Shown piece by piece: positions 6,930 through 15,838 of a DNA stretch of 27,423 nt; the stretch's first letter is position 1; each line of letters opens with the position of its first letter. This DNA comes from Acidobacteriota bacterium (GTDB lineage: Bacteria > Acidobacteriota > Terriglobia > Terriglobales > Acidobacteriaceae), in assembly GCA_021793595.1 (NCBI GenBank), contig JAJYSL010000040.1, positions 1-27,423 on the forward strand. Direction: 5' to 3'. A program made the translations under genes and the position numbers. The notes beneath the pieces are model-generated. The model ran no database searches and had not been told where the DNA came from. It saw nothing but the letters and a program-made list of their open reading frames with translations.

Positions 6930-8978
6930 ATGGCGGCATTCGGTAGTTTCGCAATCCTTCTAGGTCTGGTTCTTTGCGTCTACAACTTTGTGGTGGGCGC
7001 CTTCGCACTGCGACAGATCGCCGTCCATCCACAGGCCAGCTTCGGACCGGAACGTCTGGCGGAGTCTGCGCGACGCGCTGGAATTGGAAGCTTTATCGCC
7101 TTGAGCGCGGCCGCTTTCGCGTTGGTCTATTGCGCGTTTACCAACGATTTCTCGGTTTCCTACATCCTCCACCATTCCAATCGAGCTTTGCCGTGGCCTT
7201 ACAAGTTTGCGGCACTGTGGTCGGGGCAAGAAGGTTCGCTGCTGCTGTGGGCGTGGTTGCTGGCCGCCTACGGATTTGTGCTGCGGGTGCGCCACAAGGT
7301 CGACGTCAAGCTGACCGCGTATGCCTCTACTATCCTGGCCGCTGTTCAAATCTTTTTCACATTGTTGATCGTGTTTCCGGCGCCGCCGTTTGCGCTGGTG
7401 CAGGGAGCCGTGCCGGCGGACGGCTTCGGCTTGAATCCGCTGCTGCAATATCCGGAGATGGTGATTCATCCCCCGATGTTGTACCTGGGTTACGTCGGAT
7501 TCAGCGTTCCCTTCGCCTTCGCGCTGGGCGCCCTGATGATGCGCTACCCCGGCGAAAAGTGGATCCATATTACCCGTCGCTGGACCATGGTGACCTGGCT
7601 ATTTCTCACCTGCGGCATCTTTCTCGGTATGCATTGGGCCTATGCCGTTCTGGGCTGGGGCGGTTACTGGGGCTGGGATCCCGTCGAAAATGCTTCCCTG
7701 ATGCCGTGGCTGACGGGCACAGCATTTCTCCACTCCGTGATGATGCAGGAAAAGCGCGGCATGATGAAGTCGTGGAACGTGTGGCTGATCTTCACCACGT
7801 TCATGCTGTCGATTCTGGGCACGCTGCTGACGCGCAGCGGACTGGTCAGCTCCGTCCATGCATTTGCTCAGTCGTCGATCGGAACCTGGTTCTGGGTCTT
7901 TTTGGTCGTCGTGCTCAGCGTTTGTCTGTTTACTTACATTTTGCAGCGGAATCACTTGCAATCGGAGCACAAGCTGGAGTCGCTGGTATCGCGCGAATCG
8001 AGTTTTTTGTTCAACAATCTTGTTCTGCTCGCCGCTTGCTTTACCATCCTGTGGGGAACGCTGTTTCCGATCATTTCGGAATACGTAGAAGGCTCGAAAG
8101 TCACGGTCGGTCCGCCGTTCTACAACCGCGTGGCTGTGCCGATCGCCATTTTCCTTTTGTTCCTCACCGGCGTTGGTCCCATCCTGGCATGGCGCAGCAC
8201 CTCGTTCAAGAGCGTGAAGCGGAACTTCCTATGGCCGTGTGTCGCGGCAGTGGTGACCGCGGTGATTTTGGTGGCATCCGGCATGCATCCTTGGCAGGAT
8301 AGGGGCACGCTGTATTCCTTGATGACTTTCTCGCTGGCGGCTCTTGTGATCACCGCGGTGGGCAGCGAATTCTGGCGCGGGGCTCGAGTCATTCAACGCC
8401 ACACCGGCAAGAATATGCTGCTTTCGCTGGTACAGCTGACGCGACGCAATACTCGTCGCTATGGCGGTCACCTGGTCCACATCGGCGTTGTGATTGTATT
8501 TATAGGGCTTGCGGGCTCTGCCTTCAATCAGTCGAAAGAGCAGGAAATGGGGTTTCATGACTCGATGACGATCGGGCCGTATCGCCTGGTCTGCCAGAGT
8601 TATACCCAGGATTCGAATGCAAATTACGACAGCGAATACGAATTGCTGAACGTATACAAAAACGGAAAATTCCTGACGCAGATGGCGCCTGAACGGCGCT
8701 TCTATCATGCCAGCCAGCAGACTGAGACCATGGTTGCGAATCATTCCACGTTACAGCGCGATCTATACGTGGTCTACGAAGGCAGAAATCAGGACACCAA
8801 TCAACCCATCATCAAGGTCATTATCAATCCGCTGGTGGCGTGGATCTGGATTGGCGTGGTCGTGATGGCGTTTGGAACGCTGCTTGCGCTGATTCCGAAC
8901 ACGACCGCCGAGCAGGCGACGAGGCCGCGCAAACAGGTGGAAGAAGAAGTTGCGCTTCCCGCAGGGGCAGGGGACTAA
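6930..8978 (+). CDS. ccmF: Cytochrome c heme lyase subunit CcmF
   Basis: CcmF is the large membrane subunit of the system I heme lyase that, with CcmH/CcmI, attaches heme from CcmE to apocytochrome c at the outer face of the inner membrane. The frame gives 682 residues from the ATG at 6930, close to the usual ~650, with about 14 hydrophobic helices. The tryptophan-rich WWD heme-handling motif (WGGYWGWDPVENASLMPWL) is at about residues 243-261. The next conserved block includes LGTLLTRSGLVSSVHAFA. The C-terminal third holds the periplasmic domain and a last helix near residue 655. A GTG at 6885 would add 15 polar residues, but family members start right at the hydrophobic segment (MAAFGSFAILLG), so 6930 is preferred. 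No ccmE or thioredoxin-like ccmG is adjacent. ccmH follows after three bases. Confidence 0.95.
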   Translation: MAAFGSFAILLGLVLCVYNFVVGAFALRQIAVHPQASFGPERLAESARRAGIGSFIALSAAAFALVYCAFTNDFSVSYILHHSNRALPWPYKFAALWSGQEGSLLLWAWLLAAYGFVLRVRHKVDVKLTAYASTILAAVQIFFTLLIVFPAPPFALVQGAVPADGFGLNPLLQYPEMVIHPPMLYLGYVGFSVPFAFALGALMMRYPGEKWIHITRRWTMVTWLFLTCGIFLGMHWAYAVLGWGGYWGWDPVENASLMPWLTGTAFLHSVMMQEKRGMMKSWNVWLIFTTFMLSILGTLLTRSGLVSSVHAFAQSSIGTWFWVFLVVVLSVCLFTYILQRNHLQSEHKLESLVSRESSFLFNNLVLLAACFTILWGTLFPIISEYVEGSKVTVGPPFYNRVAVPIAIFLLFLTGVGPILAWRSTSFKSVKRNFLWPCVAAVVTAVILVASGMHPWQDRGTLYSLMTFSLAALVITAVGSEFWRGARVIQRHTGKNMLLSLVQLTRRNTRRYGGHLVHIGVVIVFIGLAGSAFNQSKEQEMGFHDSMTIGPYRLVCQSYTQDSNANYDSEYELLNVYKNGKFLTQMAPERRFYHASQQTETMVANHSTLQRDLYVVYEGRNQDTNQPIIKVIINPLVAWIWIGVVVMAFGTLLALIPNTTAEQATRPRKQVEEEVALPAGAGD

Positions 8979-8981
8979 TCC

Positions 8982-9485
8982 ATGCGTGAACTTCGTCTAC
9001 ACATACGCATTTTTGATCGCTCGCTATTCAAGACCTGGGCGCAACTTTCGGTGGGGTGTTTGCTGCTGCTGTTTATGGCCGGCGCCAGCAACACGGCAGA
9101 TCGTTACCAGCAATTGGGCCATAAGTTAATGTGTACCTGCGGCTGCAATCAAGTGCTGTTGGAATGCAATCACGTCGGCTGCACGGTTTCTACCCAGGAA
9201 GAGGCCGAATTGCGCACTGCACTGTCTCGCGGAGACAGCGACCAGTTGATTCTGCAAAATTTTGTGCAGAAGTATGGGCCCACGGTTCTCGCGGCGCCTC
9301 CGGAAAGTGGCTTCGATCTGGTCGCCTGGATTGCGCCGGGTGTTGTATTTCTGCTGGCAATGTTTGGCGCGGCGTTGGTGATTCGGAAATGGAAATTACA
9401 CACGGTGGCTATGCCTGCGGCAATCGGGGCAGACCCGCACACGACGGCGATTTTGGATAAGGTCCGAAAAGAGACGGAACTATGA
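8982..9485 (+). CDS. ccmH: CcmH/NrfF-type cytochrome c maturation protein, cysteine-rich
   Basis: This 167-residue protein has a membrane or signal segment at about residues 22-37, a periplasmic helical domain at about 38-105 and a second membrane helix at about 108-132. CcmH keeps apocytochrome cysteines reduced through a CxxC pair in the motif LRCPxCQ. Here the motif reads LMCTCGCNQ (C51, C53, C55), and two further cysteines follow at about residues 62 and 67 (LECNHVGC). The spacing differs from Escherichia coli but the rest (ALSRGDSDQLILQNFVQKYG) fits CcmH/NrfF helices. It starts three bases after ccmF and its TGA overlaps the ATG of the next small ORF, so it belongs to the same operon. 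Confidence 0.9.
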   Translation: MRELRLHIRIFDRSLFKTWAQLSVGCLLLLFMAGASNTADRYQQLGHKLMCTCGCNQVLLECNHVGCTVSTQEEAELRTALSRGDSDQLILQNFVQKYGPTVLAAPPESGFDLVAWIAPGVVFLLAMFGAALVIRKWKLHTVAMPAAIGADPHTTAILDKVRKETEL

Positions 9486-9619
9486 GGATCATCCTGGCTT
9501 GTGGCGTCTGTCTGATGGCTATATGGAAACTGCAGCCGGCGGCATACGGAAAAGATGTGGTTCTTGAACCGATTGCGGATCAGCTCTCTCCGCAGGTTGG
9601 GAAAGAGATAAATCTATGA
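9482..9619 (+). CDS. 45-residue putative secreted micro-protein in the ccm operon
   Basis: This short frame starts with an ATG inside the stop region of ccmH (ATGA at 9482-9485) and its own TGA overlaps the next ATG (ATGA at 9616-9619). It reads MRIILACGVCLMAIWKLQPA, then AYGKDVVLEPIADQLSPQVG and KEINL. The N-terminus looks like a signal peptide with a charged start and hydrophobic core, with possible cleavage after PAAYG or lipidation at a cysteine. About 20 residues would remain. Double ATGA coupling and lack of stops argue that it is translated, but it could also be a decayed remnant of a longer periplasmic gene. I do not recognise a family. Confidence 0.55.
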   Translation: MRIILACGVCLMAIWKLQPAAYGKDVVLEPIADQLSPQVGKEINL

Positions 9620-9903
9620 GCGTGATGACAATTCTGGCTTGCGCAGCGCTGTTGATCGGCATCTTCGTGTACGTCTTCTATCCTCAGTCCAAAACTGAAG
9701 AGCAGACACAGAAGACGCGCCTGGAATTTTTGCATGAGCGCAAAGATACGATTTACGAAAATCTTCGCGATTTGAACTTCGAGTATCGGGCCGGCAAATA
9801 TCCAGAAGAGGACTACGTTGCGCAGCGGGCGGCGATGGAAAACGAAGCGGCTCAAATTCTCGCCGAAATTGAGTTCCTGGAAACCACCGTGCATGCGGCC
9901 TGA
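9616..9903 (+). CDS. Short CcmI-like membrane-anchored coiled-coil protein
   Basis: The 95-residue product has one N-terminal membrane helix (about residues 4-23) followed by a charged helical domain. The phrase RKDTIYENLRDLNFEYRAGKYPEEDY (positions within residues 42-67) resembles the start of CcmI/CycH proteins, where the helical segment after the first membrane helix reads like R..a...L..L..e...Gki...dy. CcmI recruits apocytochrome c to CcmF/CcmH. The TPR apocytochrome-binding domain is absent here, so this would be a minimal CcmI-like membrane part. It is translationally coupled to the upstream micro-ORF by ATGA and is followed 40 bases later by the carboxypeptidase-regulatory-like gene. 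Confidence 0.75.
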   Translation: MSVMTILACAALLIGIFVYVFYPQSKTEEQTQKTRLEFLHERKDTIYENLRDLNFEYRAGKYPEEDYVAQRAAMENEAAQILAEIEFLETTVHAA

Positions 9904-9943
9904 ACTCATCACTCCTGTGAATGGAAAATTAGAAAGAGACACA

Positions 9944-11359
9944 ATGAGACTTCAACGTTCCTTCTTGCTTTCGTTTTTTCGCGCCAAGGTTGTCAGTGTG
10001 CCAGTTATATGCGCGGTTTTTGTCTTGATCGCGGGCGGCTCGGCTGTCATGGCGGCTTCCATATCCGGCACGGTCACGAATCAAACTACGAAGAAGCCCT
10101 CTGCCGGTGATAGTGTTGAGCTGATGCGGCTTGGGATGGAGGTTGCCGCTAAGACCACGACCGACGCCCAGGGGCATTTCACGCTGGATGCCACCGATGG
10201 CGCTCCAATGCACCTGTTGCGCGTGATTCACGACAAGGCGACGTACTTTCGCCCCGTACCTGCTGGTACATCCACGGTGAATGTGGATGTATACGACGTC
10301 GCGGAAAAAGTCGCAGGTGTTTCGACCGAGGCCGATGTGGTGCGGATCGAAGCCAGCCCCAACGGTCTGAGCGTCATTGAGAATTATTTTGTGAAGAACG
10401 CTTCATCCCCTCCGCGGACCCAGTTCGGCCCGCGAGCCTACGAAATCTATCTGCCGAAAAACGCGCAGGTCGTTGCTGCGGCCGCGCAGGGGCCGGGCAG
10501 CATGCCGGTACAAACCCCGCCCACACCTCTTGGCACGCCGGGTAATTACGCTTTCGTTTATCCGCTGCGCCCCGGAGAAACACGCTTCCAGGTCAGCTAT
10601 CAGATTCCATATACTGGCAGCTTCCAGTTCCATCCTCGGGTGGCAGCACCGGTAGACAATCTCGCGATCATCCTGCCGAAGAGCGTACAGTTTGTAGGCG
10701 CGCCGGCCGACGCGTTCCAGCCTATCGATGAAGACGTAAAAGTGCAGACCTATCTTGCAAGGAATGTCACGCCGCAATCAAAGATCGCGTTTACAGTCTC
10801 CGGTACTGGATTGCTTCCGCAGGAAAACGCTGCTGGATCGGACAACGGGAATGGCTCGTCCGCAGCCGGTGCAGATCAGGGCGCCATGGGTCCGGAGGCA
10901 ACGGCGCAATCCGCAGCCAGCAACAATACGCGGCCTGGAATAGGTCTCGGGGCTCCGATCGATACGCCGGATCCGTTGCACAAATATAAATGGTGGATTC
11001 TATCGCTGGCTGCGGTATTGCTGGCCGTGGGCGCCGCATTTCTGATGAAGCAAAACCAGCCTGTCGCGGCTACTGCCGGTGGTCCTGCGGTTAGGCTTGC
11101 AAACGTTCCATCGGCGACAAAACCCACTGAGGGCTTTAAACCTCCGCTTGCCGCTACCGCGGTTCGTACGACCGGTCTGGAGTCTCATCGTGCCAAATTG
11201 ATGGAGGCGTTGAAAGAAGAACTGTTTACGCTCGAGACCGAGCGACTGGAAGGTCGTATCGCTCCTGACGAATACGAAAAGCAAAAGGGCGCTTTGGAGA
11301 TCGTACTTGTCCGCGCCCTTCAGTCGGGCAAAGCGAAGAATCCCGCAGAGTCGCTATAG
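9944..11359 (+). CDS. Secreted/membrane carboxypeptidase-regulatory-like protein with CcmI-like cytosolic tail
   Basis: The product has 471 residues from the ATG at 9944 (AGAAAGAG upstream). An in-frame ATG at 9818 would add 42 residues but overlaps the previous gene and is less likely. A signal peptide ends near residue 37 (AVMAAS). Then comes a beta-sandwich of the carboxypeptidase-regulatory/SpaA type, starting ISGTVTNQTTKKP and including DAQGHFTLDA. A larger beta-rich region follows, then a low-complexity Asn/Ser/Gly/Ala linker around residues 285-345. A single membrane helix lies at about 350-367 (WWILSLAAVLLAVGAAF). The tail carries LMEALKEELFTLETERLEGR and ISPDEYEKQK-like text, similar to the helical part of the short CcmI-like protein just upstream. 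Its place in the ccm operon suggests a role in cytochrome or heme handling at the envelope, which is inference. Confidence 0.8.
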   Translation: MRLQRSFLLSFFRAKVVSVPVICAVFVLIAGGSAVMAASISGTVTNQTTKKPSAGDSVELMRLGMEVAAKTTTDAQGHFTLDATDGAPMHLLRVIHDKATYFRPVPAGTSTVNVDVYDVAEKVAGVSTEADVVRIEASPNGLSVIENYFVKNASSPPRTQFGPRAYEIYLPKNAQVVAAAAQGPGSMPVQTPPTPLGTPGNYAFVYPLRPGETRFQVSYQIPYTGSFQFHPRVAAPVDNLAIILPKSVQFVGAPADAFQPIDEDVKVQTYLARNVTPQSKIAFTVSGTGLLPQENAAGSDNGNGSSAAGADQGAMGPEATAQSAASNNTRPGIGLGAPIDTPDPLHKYKWWILSLAAVLLAVGAAFLMKQNQPVAATAGGPAVRLANVPSATKPTEGFKPPLAATAVRTTGLESHRAKLMEALKEELFTLETERLEGRIAPDEYEKQKGALEIVLVRALQSGKAKNPAESL

Positions 11360-11389
11360 AGTTTGCTGGTCGGCGATACCCGTTGGCAC

Positions 11390-14300
11390 CTATGCGCCAT
11401 GGCTACTACTGTCGATCGGCGTGGGGTGAAAATTGACGTTGCCTGCGCGAGGCTTTTCTTGTGTTGGCACGATCTGAACCGGCTTCTCGTGCAGCAGTAA
11501 CTCCGTTGCCCGCACCCGAGGATCGCTGTGGAACCATCGTTGGAACGTTTTATCCTGCAACAGATTTGTAATCGCGAGTAGCGACATTCCCTGGTGATGT
11601 GCCATCCAGGAGCGAACCAGTGTGTATCGCGCCCCTTTCTCATGCTGAGTATTATCGGAATAGTCTGCCGACTCGTAGAAACCGAACTCACCCAGCCAGC
11701 CCAGTTTTTCCATCCTGTGCAAGTTCGCCAGCGCATGCACTGGGTCGGCCTCCAGCGCCAACACAGTGGCGTACGGCGCAATGACCAAGGCGCCTTCAGG
11801 CGGCGGATTGATCGCTAACGTGGGTACGCCGAACGCGTGATATTGATAGTTTCCCTCCGGGTCGCGTTGACTGTGGCTGGCTTCTGAAATTCCCCACGGC
11901 ATACGCTGGTGGGCAACATATTCTCTCTGGGCACGTACCGCCCCGGGCAGCGATTGTGCCAGCAGAGTAGCCGGAGAAGTCTGCATCCAAAGCGTCGGCA
12001 TCATGTACTCAAACATGGTGCCGGACCATGACAGCAGCACCGGGTTGCCGTTGATCATCGTGGTCTTGCGGCCGACCCGGAACCAGCTATCCTGCAACGC
12101 ATCGCCCTTTGCGATGGCGAGGAACATCGCAGTGCGAGCCTCGGAAGCCAGCAGGTCATAGCACGAATTCAGCCTTTGTTCATGTTCGGTGTCATAGCCA
12201 ATCGTCAGCAAGCGACGATAGGGATCGACCAATCCCTGGAAATCCGTTGCCTGGAACATACGGTCGCTGATCGTTGCGATGGATTTCATGTCGTCGATGA
12301 GCGTGGTCAGCCGCGTTTCACTTTGTGCCAGAGTTGATAACAGTTCATCGGCAAGGTCTTTGTTTGGGCTGGAGGCGCCCTGTGCTTTTTGGGCAAGCGC
12401 TCCACGTAGCTCGAGGCAAGTCCGCAAGGCATTGTCCGCTGTGTAGAAATCGAGGGGATGATTTCCGAAATTTTCCAGCGATTGCAGTAGCTGGGAGAAC
12501 TTTGGCTGCAGCCAGGGCAGATAGTCTGCAATTAATTTCTTGATCGCTTGAAGCTGGGTCGCCGCCGCGCCGCTCTCCTCCGCCGATGAAGCCGGTTCAA
12601 GCAGCAGAAGCGCCCCCAACCAAGCATCGGAGGGCGCTTTCCGATCCGTACGCAGCGCAGATTTTATTTTCGCCTCTGCGGTCGAAGGCGTCTTGGTATC
12701 CATCACGATGTCGAGCAAGCCTAGCCGCAACGCCGGCAACATCGGAGTCTCCAACAACTCAAGCGTTCCCATCCGCAGACTGCAAAGGGACGCCAGAAAA
12801 TTTCCACTGTCGACCGTGGAAGCAATGAAGGGGCGGATGGATTCAAGCGTTGTCGTGGCGTACCAGTTCAGCAGATGCCCTCTCCACTTGGGAATGCGGT
12901 CGAGGGTTTGCAAGTTCGTCAGCGTCTGCTTCGCATATTCCGGGAGCGTCAAATATCCAAGGACGACCGCGGCCTGGCGCGCATTCAATTGCAACCCAGC
13001 GTTCGTCGGCGAGATGCGCAAGGCTTCGCGGTTTCCTTCTTCCTGAACATTGTCCGGCACCAATCCATGATGATCCTCTTCGCCGTACTGCGCAAAATAG
13101 CGCCAGGTTCGCCAGGCAATCTTTCGCAGGAATCGTGTATCCGCGTCGGAAAGATCCAACTCCAGGTGGGATGATCGATTTAGCCACCAAGTGATCGGCT
13201 TGGCCAGCGACCACAGAATCAGAATCGGCAGTGCCCACGGAATTGCCGATGGACGAATTGAGACAACAAGAATCAGAAGGACAGCAGAAAGCAGCGGAAC
13301 CAGCCCCATCGTGATCTCGACGGGCGTCCGTTTGCTCATTCCTGTTTCAGCTTCGGCTGCGGTCTCCCATTCCAGCAAGCGTTTGCCCGTGACAAAGCTT
13401 CGAACCAGGGATCGCACGATCGCATCGATCATCAGAAGAGTTTGATGCGCCAGGAGTGCGAAGTTCAGGGCGGTCGAAAACAGCAATACCAGGGAATCTC
13501 GAACAGCTTGTCGAACATATCCGCGTTGCTCCGCCACGCAGGCTCGAACCAGGGAGAACAGAAATTGCACCATCACGGGAACGATGACAATCAATAGAGT
13601 TGCAAGCGTCCAGTAACGAGCAGTTCCTGGAAGCCAAAGCCAGCCGGCCACCAGAAGCAGGAAGGTCGCGGGTTCAACCAGACTGCGCCTCAAATTGTCG
13701 AAAATCTTCCACCTGGAGATGTTGGAAGTAGGATTCTGCACCAACTGTCCAGAATCGTTGGGAACGCGACCCAGCAGCCATCGCAAAATCTGCCAGTCTC
13801 CGCGAACCCAGCGATGTTTCCGCCGATTTTGCGCGCTGTAATGGGAAGGATAGTCGTCCATCACCTCAACATCTGTCAGCAGCCCCACGCGTGCGTAGGC
13901 GCCTTCAATCAGGTCATGGCTCAGCAAGGAATTCTGAGGGAAGCGACGATCTAGGACTTCGTGCAGAATCTGAATTTCATACAAGCCTTTTCCAGTGAAG
14001 ATGCCTTCGCCGTACAGGTCCTGATAAACGTCGGAAATGGCGCGGGTATAAATATCAAAACCCGTCTGGCCGGAATAGATGGCAGCTAGTCGTGAGCGCG
14101 CGACAGAATGCACCGCGACACCGACCCGAGGTTGCATCAAACCATAGCCCTGGATCACGATGCGTCTCTGCGGATCCAGAATGGCGCGGTTCAGCGGATG
14201 AGCCATCGCCCCCACCATGCGATGCACGGAATCGCGAGGTAGCTTTGTGTCGGAGTCGAGCGTCAGAACATATCGCATTCCATTCAGAACGGCGGGATTG

Positions 14301-15838
14301 CCAGCTTTGTACGGGAAGCAGTCCATGCCGCCCATGATTAGGCGATTCAGGTCGAGTAACTTCCCGCGCTTGCGCTCCCAGCCCATCCAAACGTTCTGTC
14401 TAGGGTTGAATACGCGATGGCGATGCAGCATCAGAAAACTACCGCTGGCCGTGCCTGTATATCGTCGATTCAGGTCATCAATCAACTGGCCAGCCAGCGT
14501 CACCAGCGGATGGATATCTCGCTCCAGCGGTTTCTCCGTTGAATCCGGTAGATCCGTTAACAGTGCGTAATGAACGTTTGGATCTTGATTCGCCAGACTT
14601 CTGACTTCCAACTCGTCCACAAGACCGCGCACCTGCCGTTCGTTCAACAATAATGTGGGGACGGCAACCAGAGTTTTGCAATCGTCGGGAATGCCTTCAG
14701 AGAAATCGAGCTTTGGCAGCGCCTGCGGTTTCAAAATTGCGCTGATCGTGTGATTCATCAATTCCACCGCGCCTTGAGACACCGGCAGCAGCAGAAGCAA
14801 AAACGCGAAGGCCAAACTTCCCAGCGGATTGTATAGAGGCACCAGCGGCAGAATGAGCGCAGCCATGACCAACAGCGCAATCGTTTGAATTCCACCGATA
14901 TAGAAATCGTCCGGGTATGTTCGCAGCATGGTGCGGATGCGATCCAGAATGCGAGGATGAAAGTTGGATCGCTTTCGCAATTCATTCAGGCCGTCATCGA
15001 CCAGGTAATAGCCAATGTGAGAACAGCGCTTTGTAATGCGCTCGTTTACGCTAGGCCGCTGCGACGACTCGCGTGCCAGCGTCAGCGCCATCTTGGCGAC
15101 CTCAACTTCATTCAATGGAGATCGCGCCGCTACCTTCGCAACTGCGAGACGGTACATGTCGCGGCTCTCAAAATCCATGCGCGAATAGGTGTTCGCAGGA
15201 TCCTGGCGCAAAATTTCCTCGAAGGGAACGAGAGGCTCCAAAATATTTGCCCATACGGGAAGACTGACTTCATGCAGGCATAGGAGCGAAGCATTGAGAG
15301 CTGCATCGCTGGCAGGCAGGTTGCTGTAGGCTCCGGGAGCCTGCGCCAGAATTTCTTCGAGAAGCGCCAGTTTCAACGCGACCGGAAAGGTCCACAGTTC
15401 GCGAAGACTGAGTGGCTCCTCGGCTTGGAAGCCTTGCAAAAAACTGGACAGGCTAGACAAACTCCATTCATATTTTGCGGTGTTCAACAGGGCTTCCGCG
15501 ACACCAAGAATTCTTGGTGTCTCCAACCCGGTGACGCTGCGGGCGAACGGCAATTTCCCCAGGATGGGCAACGCAGTTTGAATCTCGATCGCCGAGGATC
15601 GCAGCAGGCGCGTGGCCCCCTCCAAGCGCTGAATTCCGGGGGTTTTTTCGTGTGTCGGGTGTTTCACGCGGACTCGCTCGTCGGTATAACGCGCCAGCGC
15701 AAATGCCGATGCTACTGACAGGAGGGTTTGTTCCTTAAATTGTTTTCCGCTCGAATGCTGCACCAGAATCGCTTGGAGGCTCGCAAATGCACGTCCTTCA
15801 GCATTTAAATCTTGACCGAGGATGATAGGAGAATTCAT
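11390..15838 (-). CDS. NdvB-like beta-1,2-glucan synthase (GT84 plus GH189/glycoamylase-like domain), lacking GH94
   Basis: This is a 1482-residue membrane protein. Membrane helices lie at about residues 313-364 and again at 716-765 and 845-880. Between them is a family-2-type glycosyltransferase (GT84). Its DSDT at about 528-531 is the UDP-sugar/metal DxD motif, it has an SHDLIEGAYAR block, and HRWVRGDWQ at about 675 is the QxxRW-like acceptor motif. The C-terminal ~200 residues (DSWFRVGRKTTM to about PRVRATELLLHEKP, roughly 1246-1446) form the PF10091 glycoamylase-like domain that in cyclic glucan synthases performs transglycosylation/cyclisation. Classical NdvB/Cgs proteins are ~2800 residues and continue into a GH94 phosphorylase that trims chain length. 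Here the frame ends just where GH94 would begin. ATG overlaps the upstream exporter by four bases. The likely product is linear or cyclic beta-1,2-glucan. Confidence 0.88.
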   Translation of the reverse strand: MNSPIILGQDLNAEGRAFASLQAILVQHSSGKQFKEQTLLSVASAFALARYTDERVRVKHPTHEKTPGIQRLEGATRLLRSSAIEIQTALPILGKLPFARSVTGLETPRILGVAEALLNTAKYEWSLSSLSSFLQGFQAEEPLSLRELWTFPVALKLALLEEILAQAPGAYSNLPASDAALNASLLCLHEVSLPVWANILEPLVPFEEILRQDPANTYSRMDFESRDMYRLAVAKVAARSPLNEVEVAKMALTLARESSQRPSVNERITKRCSHIGYYLVDDGLNELRKRSNFHPRILDRIRTMLRTYPDDFYIGGIQTIALLVMAALILPLVPLYNPLGSLAFAFLLLLLPVSQGAVELMNHTISAILKPQALPKLDFSEGIPDDCKTLVAVPTLLLNERQVRGLVDELEVRSLANQDPNVHYALLTDLPDSTEKPLERDIHPLVTLAGQLIDDLNRRYTGTASGSFLMLHRHRVFNPRQNVWMGWERKRGKLLDLNRLIMGGMDCFPYKAGNPAVLNGMRYVLTLDSDTKLPRDSVHRMVGAMAHPLNRAILDPQRRIVIQGYGLMQPRVGVAVHSVARSRLAAIYSGQTGFDIYTRAISDVYQDLYGEGIFTGKGLYEIQILHEVLDRRFPQNSLLSHDLIEGAYARVGLLTDVEVMDDYPSHYSAQNRRKHRWVRGDWQILRWLLGRVPNDSGQLVQNPTSNISRWKIFDNLRRSLVEPATFLLLVAGWLWLPGTARYWTLATLLIVIVPVMVQFLFSLVRACVAEQRGYVRQAVRDSLVLLFSTALNFALLAHQTLLMIDAIVRSLVRSFVTGKRLLEWETAAEAETGMSKRTPVEITMGLVPLLSAVLLILVVSIRPSAIPWALPILILWSLAKPITWWLNRSSHLELDLSDADTRFLRKIAWRTWRYFAQYGEEDHHGLVPDNVQEEGNREALRISPTNAGLQLNARQAAVVLGYLTLPEYAKQTLTNLQTLDRIPKWRGHLLNWYATTTLESIRPFIASTVDSGNFLASLCSLRMGTLELLETPMLPALRLGLLDIVMDTKTPSTAEAKIKSALRTDRKAPSDAWLGALLLLEPASSAEESGAAATQLQAIKKLIADYLPWLQPKFSQLLQSLENFGNHPLDFYTADNALRTCLELRGALAQKAQGASSPNKDLADELLSTLAQSETRLTTLIDDMKSIATISDRMFQATDFQGLVDPYRRLLTIGYDTEHEQRLNSCYDLLASEARTAMFLAIAKGDALQDSWFRVGRKTTMINGNPVLLSWSGTMFEYMMPTLWMQTSPATLLAQSLPGAVRAQREYVAHQRMPWGISEASHSQRDPEGNYQYHAFGVPTLAINPPPEGALVIAPYATVLALEADPVHALANLHRMEKLGWLGEFGFYESADYSDNTQHEKGARYTLVRSWMAHHQGMSLLAITNLLQDKTFQRWFHSDPRVRATELLLHEKPVQIVPTQEKPRAGNVNFHPTPIDSSSHGA

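Noticed and set aside
9818..9943. 42-codon upstream extension of the carboxypeptidase-regulatory-like gene
   Set aside because: It overlaps the CcmI-like gene out of frame, and the ATG at 9944 is followed at once by a good signal peptide with a purine-rich site before it.
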